Below, piece by piece: positions 26,634-36,700 of a stretch of 64,000 nt of DNA. The number at the start of each line of letters is the position of its first letter. Position 1 is the first letter of the stretch. Location: the NCBI GenBank assembly GCA_030527825.1, contig JAUNAC010000001.1, forward strand, positions 955,464 to 1,019,463, given 5' to 3'. The notes under the pieces were generated by a model. It saw nothing but the letters and a program-made list of their open reading frames with translations. It was not told the origin of the DNA and ran no database searches. The translations under genes and the position numbers were made by a program. The DNA comes from Lautropia sp. (GTDB lineage: Bacteria; Pseudomonadota; Gammaproteobacteria; Burkholderiales; Burkholderiaceae_E).

Positions 26634-29342
26634 TTAGCAGTGGAATAGATACTTCCAGAGTGAACGCACGGCTGCTGATTCGATTGCGACGCTGGCCGAT
26701 GGCACCCGGGCGCGCTCAGTGTCGTTAAGCCGGATTTCATGTTGCAACTGCCGATAGTGCCGATAGGCATTACCAACGGTTATAGCATTTTCCATTGGTA
26801 TCAGTCCGGCATCGGCCGCCCGGCGCAGTAGCTCAATGTTACCTTTGTTGTCGATCAAGGATGGGTGGTGGTGGCTGTGGGCGAGAACCAGGTACTGCAC
26901 CATGAATTCGATATCGACCATACCGCCCGTGTCGTGTTTCAGGTCGAACAGACCGGACGAGTTGGGGTGGCCATCATGCATTTTCTGTCGCATGGCTTGA
27001 ATTTCGGCCCGCAGGGTGGCGTGGTCGCGATGGCGTGACAGGATGTCGGCGCGCAGTGTTTCAAAGGTAGCCCCGATGGCAGGACTGCCGGCCACATAGC
27101 GGGCGCGGGTCAGTGCCTGGTGCTCCCAGACCCAGGCGGACTCCGTCTGGTACAGGCGAAAGGCATTCTGGCTGGAAACCAGCAAGCCGGCATTGCCGTT
27201 GGGGCGCAGGCGAAGATCCACTTCGAAGAGTGTTCCTGCTGCTGTGCGGGTCTGCAGCCATCCGGCCATGCGCTGCGCCAGTTGGGCATAGACGCGCGGA
27301 GCATCTTCGTGTGCGTCATCGTATAGAAAGACCAGATCCAGGTCAGAGGAGTAGCCCAATTCCTTGCCGCCGAGCCGTCCGTAGGCGATGACGGCAAACT
27401 GTGGTGCCGCCTGGTGGCGTCGTGGCAGGTTGGCCCAGCAGTGTTCGAGTGTGATTTCCAGGATTTCGTCCGCCAGGGCGCTGAGATGGTCGCTGAGTTT
27501 TTCCACGGTCAGCCGCTTTTCGAGGTCCTGACCGAGCAGGCGGAAAACCGCGCCGTGGTGTGCTTCACGCATGGCGTCCATTTGCCGTTCTATATCCGGG
27601 GCAGGCTTGCCCTCATCATCCAGTACGCCTGCCAGCACGGTGGCGTTGAGCTGTTCGCGCAGTGCCTGCGCCCAGTGTGGGATGTTCAGCGGTTCCAGCA
27701 ACTGGCCATTGGCCAGTTCGTCAATCACCACCGGGTGGCTGCGTAGATAGTCGCCGGCCCAGCGGGCCTGGGCCATCATGCGCAGCAGATGCAGGAATGC
27801 AGCAGGATGCTGGATCAGGATGTCCAGATAGACAGATCGCCCGGCAATTGATTCGAGGAAGTCACAGAGCCTGCCGGTGAGTTCGGAGCGGGAGCAGGTC
27901 CCGGGGGCTGCCTGGGCGTGCAGGGCGTGGTCAAGCAGCTGGTCTACCTTGTCCCGGGTCGTGTCACGAGCCAGGCGATAGGCGCGTGATTCGCGCAGTG
28001 CGTCGACTCTGCGCTGGCTTTCGGGATCCTGGATGGCGTTTGCGGCGGCCGGGGCCAGGGCTGTTTCCTGGCCTTTCGCTCTGGTGGAGGGTGTCACCGG
28101 AGCCATCAGCTCGTCGAAGATTCGTTCGACATTGGCCCGGGCTGTCTGCAGGCGATCATCGAAGTCGCTGGTGGCCAGTCCGAGCATGGCAGCGATGGCT
28201 GCTTTCTGTGCCGGATCATCCGACAGCCAATGGGTTTGGGCGTCCTCCTGGTACTGCAGGGCGTGCTCGATCCGGCGCAGCAGCCGCCATGCTGACAGGA
28301 GCTGTTCGACGGCATCTTCCTCCAGAAAGCGCCGTCTGGCCAGCAGTTGCAGGGCCTTGGGGGTACTGCGTTCGCGCAGTGAGGGATCCTGGCCTCCTCG
28401 CACGATCTGGAACATCTGGGCACAGAACTCGATCTCGCGTATGCCGCCGCGGCCGAGCTTGACGTCAAATCCAGCATTGTCGCTGAGCGCCTTGCGGCTT
28501 TCCCGCTTGCTGGCCTCGCTGCGGATCAGGTCGTGAAGGCGCGCAAGTGCAGCAAATGCAGGGAAATCGAGGTAGGGGCGGAACACGAACGGGATAACCT
28601 GTTGCATCAGTTGCTGTTCATCGGCACGGGTGCTGTTGAAGGGGGCTAGCCCGGTATGGGCAATCACCCGTCCCTTGAGCCAGGCGAAGCGCTCCCATTC
28701 TCGCCCCTGCTCGTGGAAGTAGCTTTCCAGGGCGGGAAGGGTGGCGATTAGGGGGCCTACGTCGCCATAGGGGCGCAGGCGCGTGTCGACGCGGAACACG
28801 AAACCATCGGCAGTGACATGGGAGAGTAGCTGGCTGAGACGTCTGGCGATGCGTTCCATGTAGCGGGGATCCTCGCCGCCGCTGCGTGCTACGTAGATCA
28901 GGTCGATGTCGGAGGATACATTCAGTTCACAGCCGCCCAGTTTGCCCATGCCGACGACCAGCATGTCCTGCGGGCGGCCGTGACCGTCAAGCAGGCGGCG
29001 TCCCTGCTGCTGAAGGTCCATGGCGGCGACTTGCAGGGCATAACATACAGCTACCTCGGCCCAGTGGGTGATGGCCCCCATGACCTCCTCCAGTGGAGCC
29101 TCGGCCCGCAGATCCCGTTCCATGATCGCCATCATGAGCAGGTTGCGAAAGCTTCGCAGGGCAACTTCCGGGGGCTGCCCCAGTGTCTGGTGGCGGGCCC
29201 ACGCTTCGTCGATGGCAACGGATGTGAGAGGAATGCCGATCAGGGCATCCAGACTGCGTGTACCTGCTTCGGTACGGTTGCCGATGGCCTGCAGGTTACG
29301 GCGAAAGAAGGCACTGTGACGATCGGCAATGTAGGCAGTCAT
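26634..29342 (-). CDS. glnE: Bifunctional glutamine synthetase adenylyltransferase/adenylyl-removing enzyme
   Basis: 902 residues from the ATG at 29342 (MTAYIADRHSAFFRR), which has CAGGGA upstream; 19 more residues are possible. Two nucleotidyltransferase domains are present: the deadenylylating one with GGCELNVSSDIDLIYV and the adenylylating one with LGGKELGYSSDLDLVFLYDD, joined by the glutamine synthetase adenylyltransferase helical regions; a C-terminal GGMVDIEFMVQYLVL follows. It switches glutamine synthetase on and off under PII control. In many Burkholderiales the next gene upstream is a yhdP-type gene leading to a nitrilase gene and tldD; here surface-protein genes occupy that space. 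Confidence 0.96.
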   Translation of the reverse strand: MTAYIADRHSAFFRRNLQAIGNRTEAGTRSLDALIGIPLTSVAIDEAWARHQTLGQPPEVALRSFRNLLMMAIMERDLRAEAPLEEVMGAITHWAEVAVCYALQVAAMDLQQQGRRLLDGHGRPQDMLVVGMGKLGGCELNVSSDIDLIYVARSGGEDPRYMERIARRLSQLLSHVTADGFVFRVDTRLRPYGDVGPLIATLPALESYFHEQGREWERFAWLKGRVIAHTGLAPFNSTRADEQQLMQQVIPFVFRPYLDFPAFAALARLHDLIRSEASKRESRKALSDNAGFDVKLGRGGIREIEFCAQMFQIVRGGQDPSLRERSTPKALQLLARRRFLEEDAVEQLLSAWRLLRRIEHALQYQEDAQTHWLSDDPAQKAAIAAMLGLATSDFDDRLQTARANVERIFDELMAPVTPSTRAKGQETALAPAAANAIQDPESQRRVDALRESRAYRLARDTTRDKVDQLLDHALHAQAAPGTCSRSELTGRLCDFLESIAGRSVYLDILIQHPAAFLHLLRMMAQARWAGDYLRSHPVVIDELANGQLLEPLNIPHWAQALREQLNATVLAGVLDDEGKPAPDIERQMDAMREAHHGAVFRLLGQDLEKRLTVEKLSDHLSALADEILEITLEHCWANLPRRHQAAPQFAVIAYGRLGGKELGYSSDLDLVFLYDDAHEDAPRVYAQLAQRMAGWLQTRTAAGTLFEVDLRLRPNGNAGLLVSSQNAFRLYQTESAWVWEHQALTRARYVAGSPAIGATFETLRADILSRHRDHATLRAEIQAMRQKMHDGHPNSSGLFDLKHDTGGMVDIEFMVQYLVLAHSHHHPSLIDNKGNIELLRRAADAGLIPMENAITVGNAYRHYRQLQHEIRLNDTERARVPSASVAIESAAVRSLWKYLFHC

Positions 29343-29513
29343 GGTGCTGTTCCCTGAGGGAATCGAGTCTCCGGTTGGTAGATGGCTCAAGCGTAGCACT
29401 ATGGTGCCATCTCCGTGTCGGTTTCGTGCTCCATGGCAGGCATAACCGTACCAGGGAGCTGGAAAGTGGATAGGGTGTTACTCTTTCAGCGACGTTAATC
29501 AGGAGTCAGGGGT

Positions 29514-30743
29514 GTGATTCGATCGATTGAGGGGCTGCGTGGCCTGGCTGCGCTGATGGTGGTGTTCTTCCACGCCTTTGTCCTGGCCCGCTGGGGTGGC
29601 GCTCCCGCTGACTGGGGGATCGTCCAGAACGCCTGGCTGTTTGTCGATTTATTCTTCGTGATCAGCGGAGCCATTATGGCGGCGGTGTACGGCGATCGAC
29701 TCCGAGATGGCGGCCAGTTGCGGGCCTTTTTTATCAAAAGAGTATTTCGCCTTTATCCGTTGCATCTGATAACGACCTTCACGGCCATCGGTGCAGTGAT
29801 CGTGGTGCAGGGGGCCAAGTGGGCGGCAGCCCGGATGGGCGTCCACCTGGGCGGTGAGGAGCCTTTTGCGGTCGAATTCTTCAAACTGTCCTATTTTCTG
29901 CTGGAGTTGGTGATGCTGCAGGGTGTGGGCATCATGACCGAGGCATTGCACAACTACCCGTCCTGGTCGCTGTCGGTCGAATTCTGGATGTACCTGATTT
30001 TTGCGGTTTTCTTCTTCAGGATTCGAAGTGTTCGCTGGCGCCTCGTGGTCAGCGTGCTGCTGGTGGTCCTTTGCCTGCTGTATTTTTTTAGGCCAGGGTC
30101 GGGGCTGCCAGCCCTCGCACTGGCTCCCGATACTCACAGTTTGCCCCGAGGACTGTTCAGTTTTTTCATCGGTGTGCTGGTCTGGCATGGTTGGCAGCGG
30201 ATACAGCGTGACGCCGCCTGCCCGTCCCGGAAGGGGACGGCCCGGCAGGAATGGCCGGGGCTTTCGTTGATGCAACTGGGGCTGGCTCTGATGGCGCTAG
30301 GTCTGGTGGCCAGCCGTGCGGTGCTCGGGCAATGGGTCTACTGCATTCCATTCATCTTCGGTCTGTGGGTTTTGTCACTGCTGCCTGACCGGGGGGCGGT
30401 GGCCTGGGTGCTGCAGACGCGCCCGCTGCAGTGGCTAGGCGTACACAGTTATTCCATCTATCTCGTGCACGTCACCGTGCTGACATTCTTCGACTGGCCG
30501 GGCCGTCATGTCAGTGTTCCGGGTAAGTATGGTGTTGTGGTGGTCTATCTCATCGTGGTGATACTGGCCTCGGCCTTCAGCTATCGCTTCATTGAGGTGC
30601 CGTGGCGAGAACGGGGGCGCCGCCTGGCCGGGAAGGGAAACAGGCGACAGGAACCGGCCGGAGAGATTCCGGCTGGTCCTTGCAGCAGTTTCACACCCCT
30701 CGCTACAGCCAAGGCTGATGATGGTGCAGGTCGTCGTCCATGA
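29514..30743 (+). CDS. Acyltransferase 3 (OafA/YrhL-type) membrane protein
   Basis: 409 residues with about ten membrane segments. The family motif is at the N-terminus (IEGLRGLAALMVVFFHAFVL), followed by FVDLFFVISGAIM and RVFRLYPLHLITTFTA, and a C-terminal VHSYSIYLVHVTVLTFF. These integral membrane enzymes O-acylate sugars of LPS, capsule or exopolysaccharide. It starts with GTG at 29514, with AGGAG eight bases upstream. Divergent from glnE, and its last 41 bp overlap the 3' end of the repeat surface protein gene on the other strand. A role in decorating the cell surface that the adhesin contacts is inference. Confidence 0.88.
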   Translation: MIRSIEGLRGLAALMVVFFHAFVLARWGGAPADWGIVQNAWLFVDLFFVISGAIMAAVYGDRLRDGGQLRAFFIKRVFRLYPLHLITTFTAIGAVIVVQGAKWAAARMGVHLGGEEPFAVEFFKLSYFLLELVMLQGVGIMTEALHNYPSWSLSVEFWMYLIFAVFFFRIRSVRWRLVVSVLLVVLCLLYFFRPGSGLPALALAPDTHSLPRGLFSFFIGVLVWHGWQRIQRDAACPSRKGTARQEWPGLSLMQLGLALMALGLVASRAVLGQWVYCIPFIFGLWVLSLLPDRGAVAWVLQTRPLQWLGVHSYSIYLVHVTVLTFFDWPGRHVSVPGKYGVVVVYLIVVILASAFSYRFIEVPWRERGRRLAGKGNRRQEPAGEIPAGPCSSFTPLATAKADDGAGRRP

Positions 30744-33700
30744 GGCTGGTCGGGATGCTCTTGACGACATGGACGTTGCCGCCTTCTTCCGAGAGGGCGA
30801 CGTCAGTTTCTGTCGTGTTGGGTTTTTGCGTGTTGCCTGGCGCGTGTGGGTCGTCCCGGTTGGACTGTTCTCCTTCGTAGCGAACCCGTCGGCCTTCGAC
30901 TTCGATGAAGCTGAAATGTCCGCCACTGTTCAGAAGCGAGTTCCAGTGGATGTGGGAGAGTTCGTGCTCACCCACTACGGTACCGACCCAGAGGATCTCG
31001 GACTTTTCTCCCTCTTGCAGCCTTAGCGGCTCCTCGTAGTTTTCGTACTCAATGACGAATCCGGATAGTGTTTGTGCCGTGCTTCCTGTGTGGAAATATT
31101 GCTCGGCTGTTTCGTGGAACCTGTCGAACAGGTTGAGCTTGAGCCAGCCCTTTTCTTCATCGTTATCAAGCGAGAGCAAATGCCCGTGCAGGGACTCGGC
31201 CAAAGCGCTCGCCTGCGTTTTGGTGATTGCATGGTCGGTGTGGATGATTTCGTAGGCGGTTGGTTTTATGTTGCTGACGTTTTCGTGCCAATTGATGACA
31301 CGCTGTTTTGTCGGGCTTTCATAGGATTCCACGCCTTGAATCTTGAAGAATCGTCCAGTCGTTGATGCGTTGCCGACAAAGGTGGCGGGATCAATAAAAG
31401 TGATGGCGTCATGGGCCAATACCGGAGCATGTGGTGTGCCCTTGGCCACTGGGTCTTCGGTGATGGTGATGGTCTGCGGAGTAGTTCCGGCAATGGCTAT
31501 GTCGAAAGCGTCCAGCGCTTCAAAGCTGAATGTTCCCCCGGTGTTATGACTGGCGTCCCAGGCAAGGTTGTCCAGATCCTCGGCTTTCACTCTGTCTCCA
31601 ACGTGCAATTCGGTCTGGATGGCATTGCCGGATGACAGGCCCAGGGCGGAGTGGCTGGTTGCTGTATCGCCGTCTTCATGGATGGCGGTGATGCGAATGC
31701 CGCCGGCTGGAGCACGAGCAGGAGTATTCCCAGCGGTCAGTTCGTGATTGAAATGCAAGAGTTGGTTGAATGGCGCCTTGATAGGCGCGAGTGTGGCCGG
31801 ATACAAGGGGGTAATAGGTGATTCATGAATGGTGACGGTGCGTAGTTGAGCGCCTTTAATGGGCTGGTTACTTGCATCAAGCGCGATGAAGGACAATGAA
31901 CCGCCGTTGTTGTGGCTGGCATCCCAGTGGAGGTGGGCGAAGTCAGCGGCGGAGATGATCTGTTCGGCCTTGACTTCGGTGGTAGTGGCGCCTTGTACGA
32001 GGGTCAGTGCCGAGTGAGCGGTGTCGGTATCGTTTTGCTCATTGACTTGCGTGATGAGGACAGCGGAAGGCTGGTGAGCGGCATTGGCCCCCTGGAACAC
32101 CTGGGCGTCGATCGCTCTAGACTGGTCATGGGCGACGGTCTGGGTGGCGGCGCCACTGTAATCAGGGGCGACAGGTGATTCGTGAACCGTGAGGGTGCGA
32201 GGAACGCTACCCTCAATCGGCAGGTTATCCGCATCCAGGGCGGTGAAGGAGAAGGAGCCGCCGTCGTTGTGGCTGGCGTCCCAGCGGAGTTTGTCGAAGT
32301 CGGCGGCGGAGATGGTCTGGCCAGTCCTGACTTCGGTGGTGGTGGCACCCTGGAGGGTCAGTGCCGAGTGGTTGGTGTCGGTATCGTTTTGCTCGTTGAT
32401 CTGGGAGATGCGGACAGCGGCAGGCTTGTGAGCGATGTTGCCGCCTTCGAACACACGTTTATGGATCTCGATGGTCTGGTCGTGGGCGACGGTCTGGGTG
32501 GCAGAGCCGCTGTAGTCAGGTGCAACGGGTGATTCGTGAACCGTGACATGCTGTGCTGTCGCTCCCAGGACAGGAGAATAGGATGCGTCGGCGGCACCGG
32601 CCTTTTCTGGGTTGTCGGGAACCACCGGGGTGAAGTCGAAATGGCCACCGTTGTTGCCGGCGGAGTCCCAGCGGATGTTGCCGAAGTCCTGCCGGGAGAT
32701 GATGCTGCCGTCCTGCAGGGGGGTGTCTGCGCCGGTGTTGTGATGCAGGCGCAGGGCAGCGGGAGCGCCGGAGAGTGCGTCGGCCGGGTTGAGGTTTGAG
32801 ATCCTGATGTAGTCGGGCTGGTGATCGGGATCCGTGCCATTGAAGGTGGCGGCACTGAATGTCAGTGTAGCGTCGTGGGCGACGATCTGCTGGGGCTGAC
32901 CGGCATCGTAGTGGGGTGGCTGCGGGTGCTCGTGAACCGTGACGGTGCGTGACTGGCTGCCTTCGATGTGCTGGCCGTCAGCATCCAGGGCGGTGAAGGA
33001 GAAGGAGCCGCCGTCGTTGTGGCTGGCATCCCAGCGGAGTTTGTCGAAGTCGGCGGCGGAGATGGTCTGTCCGGCCTTGACCTCAGTAGCCGTGGCACCG
33101 TGCATGAGGGTCAGTGCCGAGTGGTTGGTGTCGGTATCGTTTTGCTCATTGATCCGGGAGATGCGGACAGCGGCAGGCTTGTGAGCGATGTCACCGCCTT
33201 CGAACACACGTTTATGGATCTCGATGGTCTGATCGTGGGCGACGGCCTGGGTGGCAGGTGCGCTGTAGTCGGGTGCGACAGGGGATTCGTGAACGATGAT
33301 GGTACGAGGTGCACTGCCTTCGATGGGCTGGTTCCTTGCATCAAGCGCGATGAGGGAGAAGGAGCCGCCGTCGTTGTGGCTGGCGTCCCAGCGGAAGTTG
33401 GCGAAGTCGGCTGCGGTGAAGATCTGTCCGGCCTTGACTTCGGTGGTGGTGGCACCACGTACGACGGTCAGCGCTGAATGAGCGGAGTCGGTATCGCTTT
33501 TCTCATCGACATGAAAGATGCGAACCGCAGCGGGCTTGTGCGCGGGATTCGTCCCTTCGAACATCTGGACGTCGATCGCTTTGGATTGGTCATGAGGGAG
33601 GGTCTGCGTGACAGGGCTTGTGTAGTCAGGTGGAATGGGCGACTCGTGAATCGTGACGGTACGAGCTGCGCTGCCTTCGATCGGCAGATTGTCCGCATCA

Positions 33701-36700
33701 AGCGCAGTGAAGGAGAAGGAGCCACCGTCGTTCTGGCCGCTGTCCCAGCGGAGATTGGCGAAGTCAGCGGCGGAGATGGTCTGTCCAGCCTTGACTTCGG
33801 TGGTGGTGGCGCCCTGCACGAGGGTCATGGCAGAGTGATCTGTGTCTGTGTCGTTAAGTTCATTGACCTTAGAGATGCGGATAGCGGCAGGCTTGCGAGC
33901 GATGTCGCTGCCTTCGAACAAACGGGCGTGAATCGTGGTGACCTGGTTATGGGCGACGGTCTGGGTGGCAGAGCCGCTGTAGTCAGGTGCAACGGGTGAT
34001 TCGTGAACCGTGACATGCTGTGCTGTCGCTCCCAGGACAGGAGAATAGGATGCGTCGGCGGCACCGGCCTTTTCTGGGTTGTCGGGAACCACCGGGGTGA
34101 AGTCGAAATGGCCACCGTTGTTGCCGGCGGAGTCCCAGCGGATGTTGCCGAAGTCCTGCCGGGAGATGATGCTGCCGTCCTGCAGGGGGGTGTCTGCGCC
34201 GGTGTTGTGATGCAGGCGCAGGGCAGCGGGAGCGCCGGAGAGTGCGTCGGCCGGGTTGAGGTTTGAGATCCTGATGTAGTCGGGCTGGTGATCGGGATCC
34301 GTGCCATTGAAGGTGGCGGCACTGAATGTCAGTGTAGCGTCGTGGGCGACGATCTGCTGGGGCTGACCGGCATCGTAGTGGGGTGGCTGCGGGTGCTCGT
34401 GAACCGTGACGGTGCGTGACTGGCTGCCTTCGATCGGCAGGTTGTCTGCATCCAGGGCGGTGAAGGAGAATGAACCGCCGTTGTTATGGCTGGCATCCCA
34501 GTGGAGTTTGTCGAAGTCAGCGGCGGAGATGGTCTGTCCAGCCTTGATTTCGGTGGAGGTCGAACCTTGTACGAGAGTTAGTGCTGAGTGATCTGCCTCG
34601 GTATCGTTTTGTTCGTTGACCTGAGTGATGCGAACCGCAGCGGGTTTGTGTGCAGCATCTGACCCGTCGAGGAGGCTGCTGCTGATGGTTGCAACCTGAT
34701 CATGAGCGATAGTCTGGGTGGCAGAGCCACTGTAGTCAGGTACGACGGGTGATTCGTGAACCGTGACGGTGCGTGACTGGCTGCCTTCGATCGGCAGGTT
34801 GTCTGCATCCAGGGCGGTGAAGGAGAATGAACCGCCGTTGTTATGGCTGGCATCCCAGTGGAGTTTGTCGAAGTCAGCGGCGGAGATGGTCTGTCCAGCC
34901 TTGATTTCGGTGGAGGTCGAACCTTGTACGAGAGTTAGTGCTGAGTGATCTGCCTCGGTATCGTTTTGTTCGTTGACCTGAGTGATGCGAACCGCCGCGG
35001 GTTTGTGCGCAGCATCTGAGCCCTCGAGGAGGCTGCTGTTGATGGCTGCGACCAGATCATGGGCGACGGTCTGGGTGGCAGGTGCACTGTAGTCAGGCGC
35101 GACAGGGGATTCGTGAACTGTGACGGTGCGTGACTGGCTGCCTTCGATCGGCAGGTTGTCTGCATCCAGGGCAGTGAAGGAGAAGGAGCCGCCGTCGTTG
35201 TGGCTGGCGTCCCAGCGGAGTTTGTCGAAGTCGGCGGCGGAGATGGTCTGTCCGGTCTTGACTTCGGTGACGGTGGCACCCTGCACGAGGGTCAGAGCCG
35301 AGTGAGCGGTGTCGGTGTCGTTTTGCTCATTGATCTGGGAGATGCGAACTGCAGCAGGTTTGTGCGCAGCATCGGATCCGTCGATCAGGTTGCTGTTGAT
35401 GGCTGCGACCAGATCATGGGCGACGGTCTGGGTGGCAGGTGCACTGTAGTCAGGTGCGACAGGGGATTCGTGAACCGTGACACGCTGTGCTGTCGCTCCC
35501 AGGACAGGGGAATAGGATGCGTCGGCGGAACCGGCCTTTTCTGGGTTGTCGGGAACCACCGGGGTGAAGTCGAAATGGCCACCGTTGTTGCCGGCGGAGT
35601 CCCAGCGGATGTTGCCGAAGTCCTGCCGGGAGATGATGCTGCCGTCCTGCAGGGGGGTGTCTGCGCCGGTGTTGTGATGCAGGCGCAGGGCAGCGGGAGC
35701 GCCGGAGAGTGCGTCGGCCGGGTTGAGGTTTGAGATCCTGATGTAGTCGGGCTGGTGATCGGGATCCGTGCCATTGAAGGTGGCGGCACTGAATGTCAGT
35801 GTAGCGTCGTGGGCGACGATCTGCTGGGGCTGACCGGCATCGTAACTGGGTGGGTGCGGGTGCTCCAGAATCGGTACGATATGTGACATGGCACCCGGCA
35901 AGGGTTCATGGCTATCGGCATCTACTGCTATGAACTGGAAACTGCCCCCGGCATTGTGTCGGCTGTCCCAGGACAGCTTATCGAAATCGCTGGCCAGGAC
36001 CAGGCTCCCCTCGGCAAGAGGGATTGCGTTGCGGCCATTCTCCTGTCGAAGCATCAATGCAGGTTCGGATGTATCGCTGCTGTTTGGGCTGGCAAATACA
36101 TTGATTTTCTGGATCAGGATGGCTCTTACAGTCGCGCCGTTCGCGGCTGTAGAAAAAGTTGTTGCATCCAGCACGGTTTCCGCGTTGTGCGAAACCGCCC
36201 GTGGTTGATCCGTCACCTCTGGTGTTGCGGGGCTGGAAGCGGGGGGTGCAGGAGGGGGGGCTTCGGATGAAGGCGGTGTTGCGGGCGCAGGCGAGGGGTG
36301 TGGCGCGGGCGTTTCTAAAGCAGGTGGCGGGGTCGGTACGGGCTTTCCACCCGGCATGTCATGATGATCTGGATTGGACTGGGCCAGTGTGTGCGTGGCG
36401 CTATCGTCCCGGGCGACATCCTTGCTGCCGCCTGCAGCAGCCGCAGCCCCGGCTGCTGCGAGCCCGGCCAGACCGGCACCCAGCATCCAGGGGCTGGCAG
36501 CCATGCCAGAAGCAGCGCCATTGGCTGCGAGAGGGAGCGCCGCAGTTGACCCAGTTGCCGGTAGTAACGGCAAAATGCCATGTCCATCCGGCATACCCAG
36601 GACGGCTTCCTGATAATCAATGGATGCAGCGGATTGCTGTCCGCTGGACAGCAGATCCGAAGCTGGCTCGTCGACCAGCACGGCCTCCTGGTAGTCGATC

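Larger units (their letters stand above)
31465..35865 (-). repeat. Higher-order tandem repeat, 3 x 1467 bp
   Basis: Matching sites recur at exactly 1467 bp: for example TGTCGCTCCC at 32557, 34024 and 35491. Each 1467-bp block (489 codons, in frame) encodes one type B unit followed by three type A units, so three blocks account for twelve units between about 31465 and 35865. The last A unit of the third block is divergent. Confidence 0.85.

Noticed and set aside
31465-35865. CRISPR array
   Set aside because: Repeats are long (357-1467 bp), in frame and coding, with no short direct repeats separated by unique spacers.
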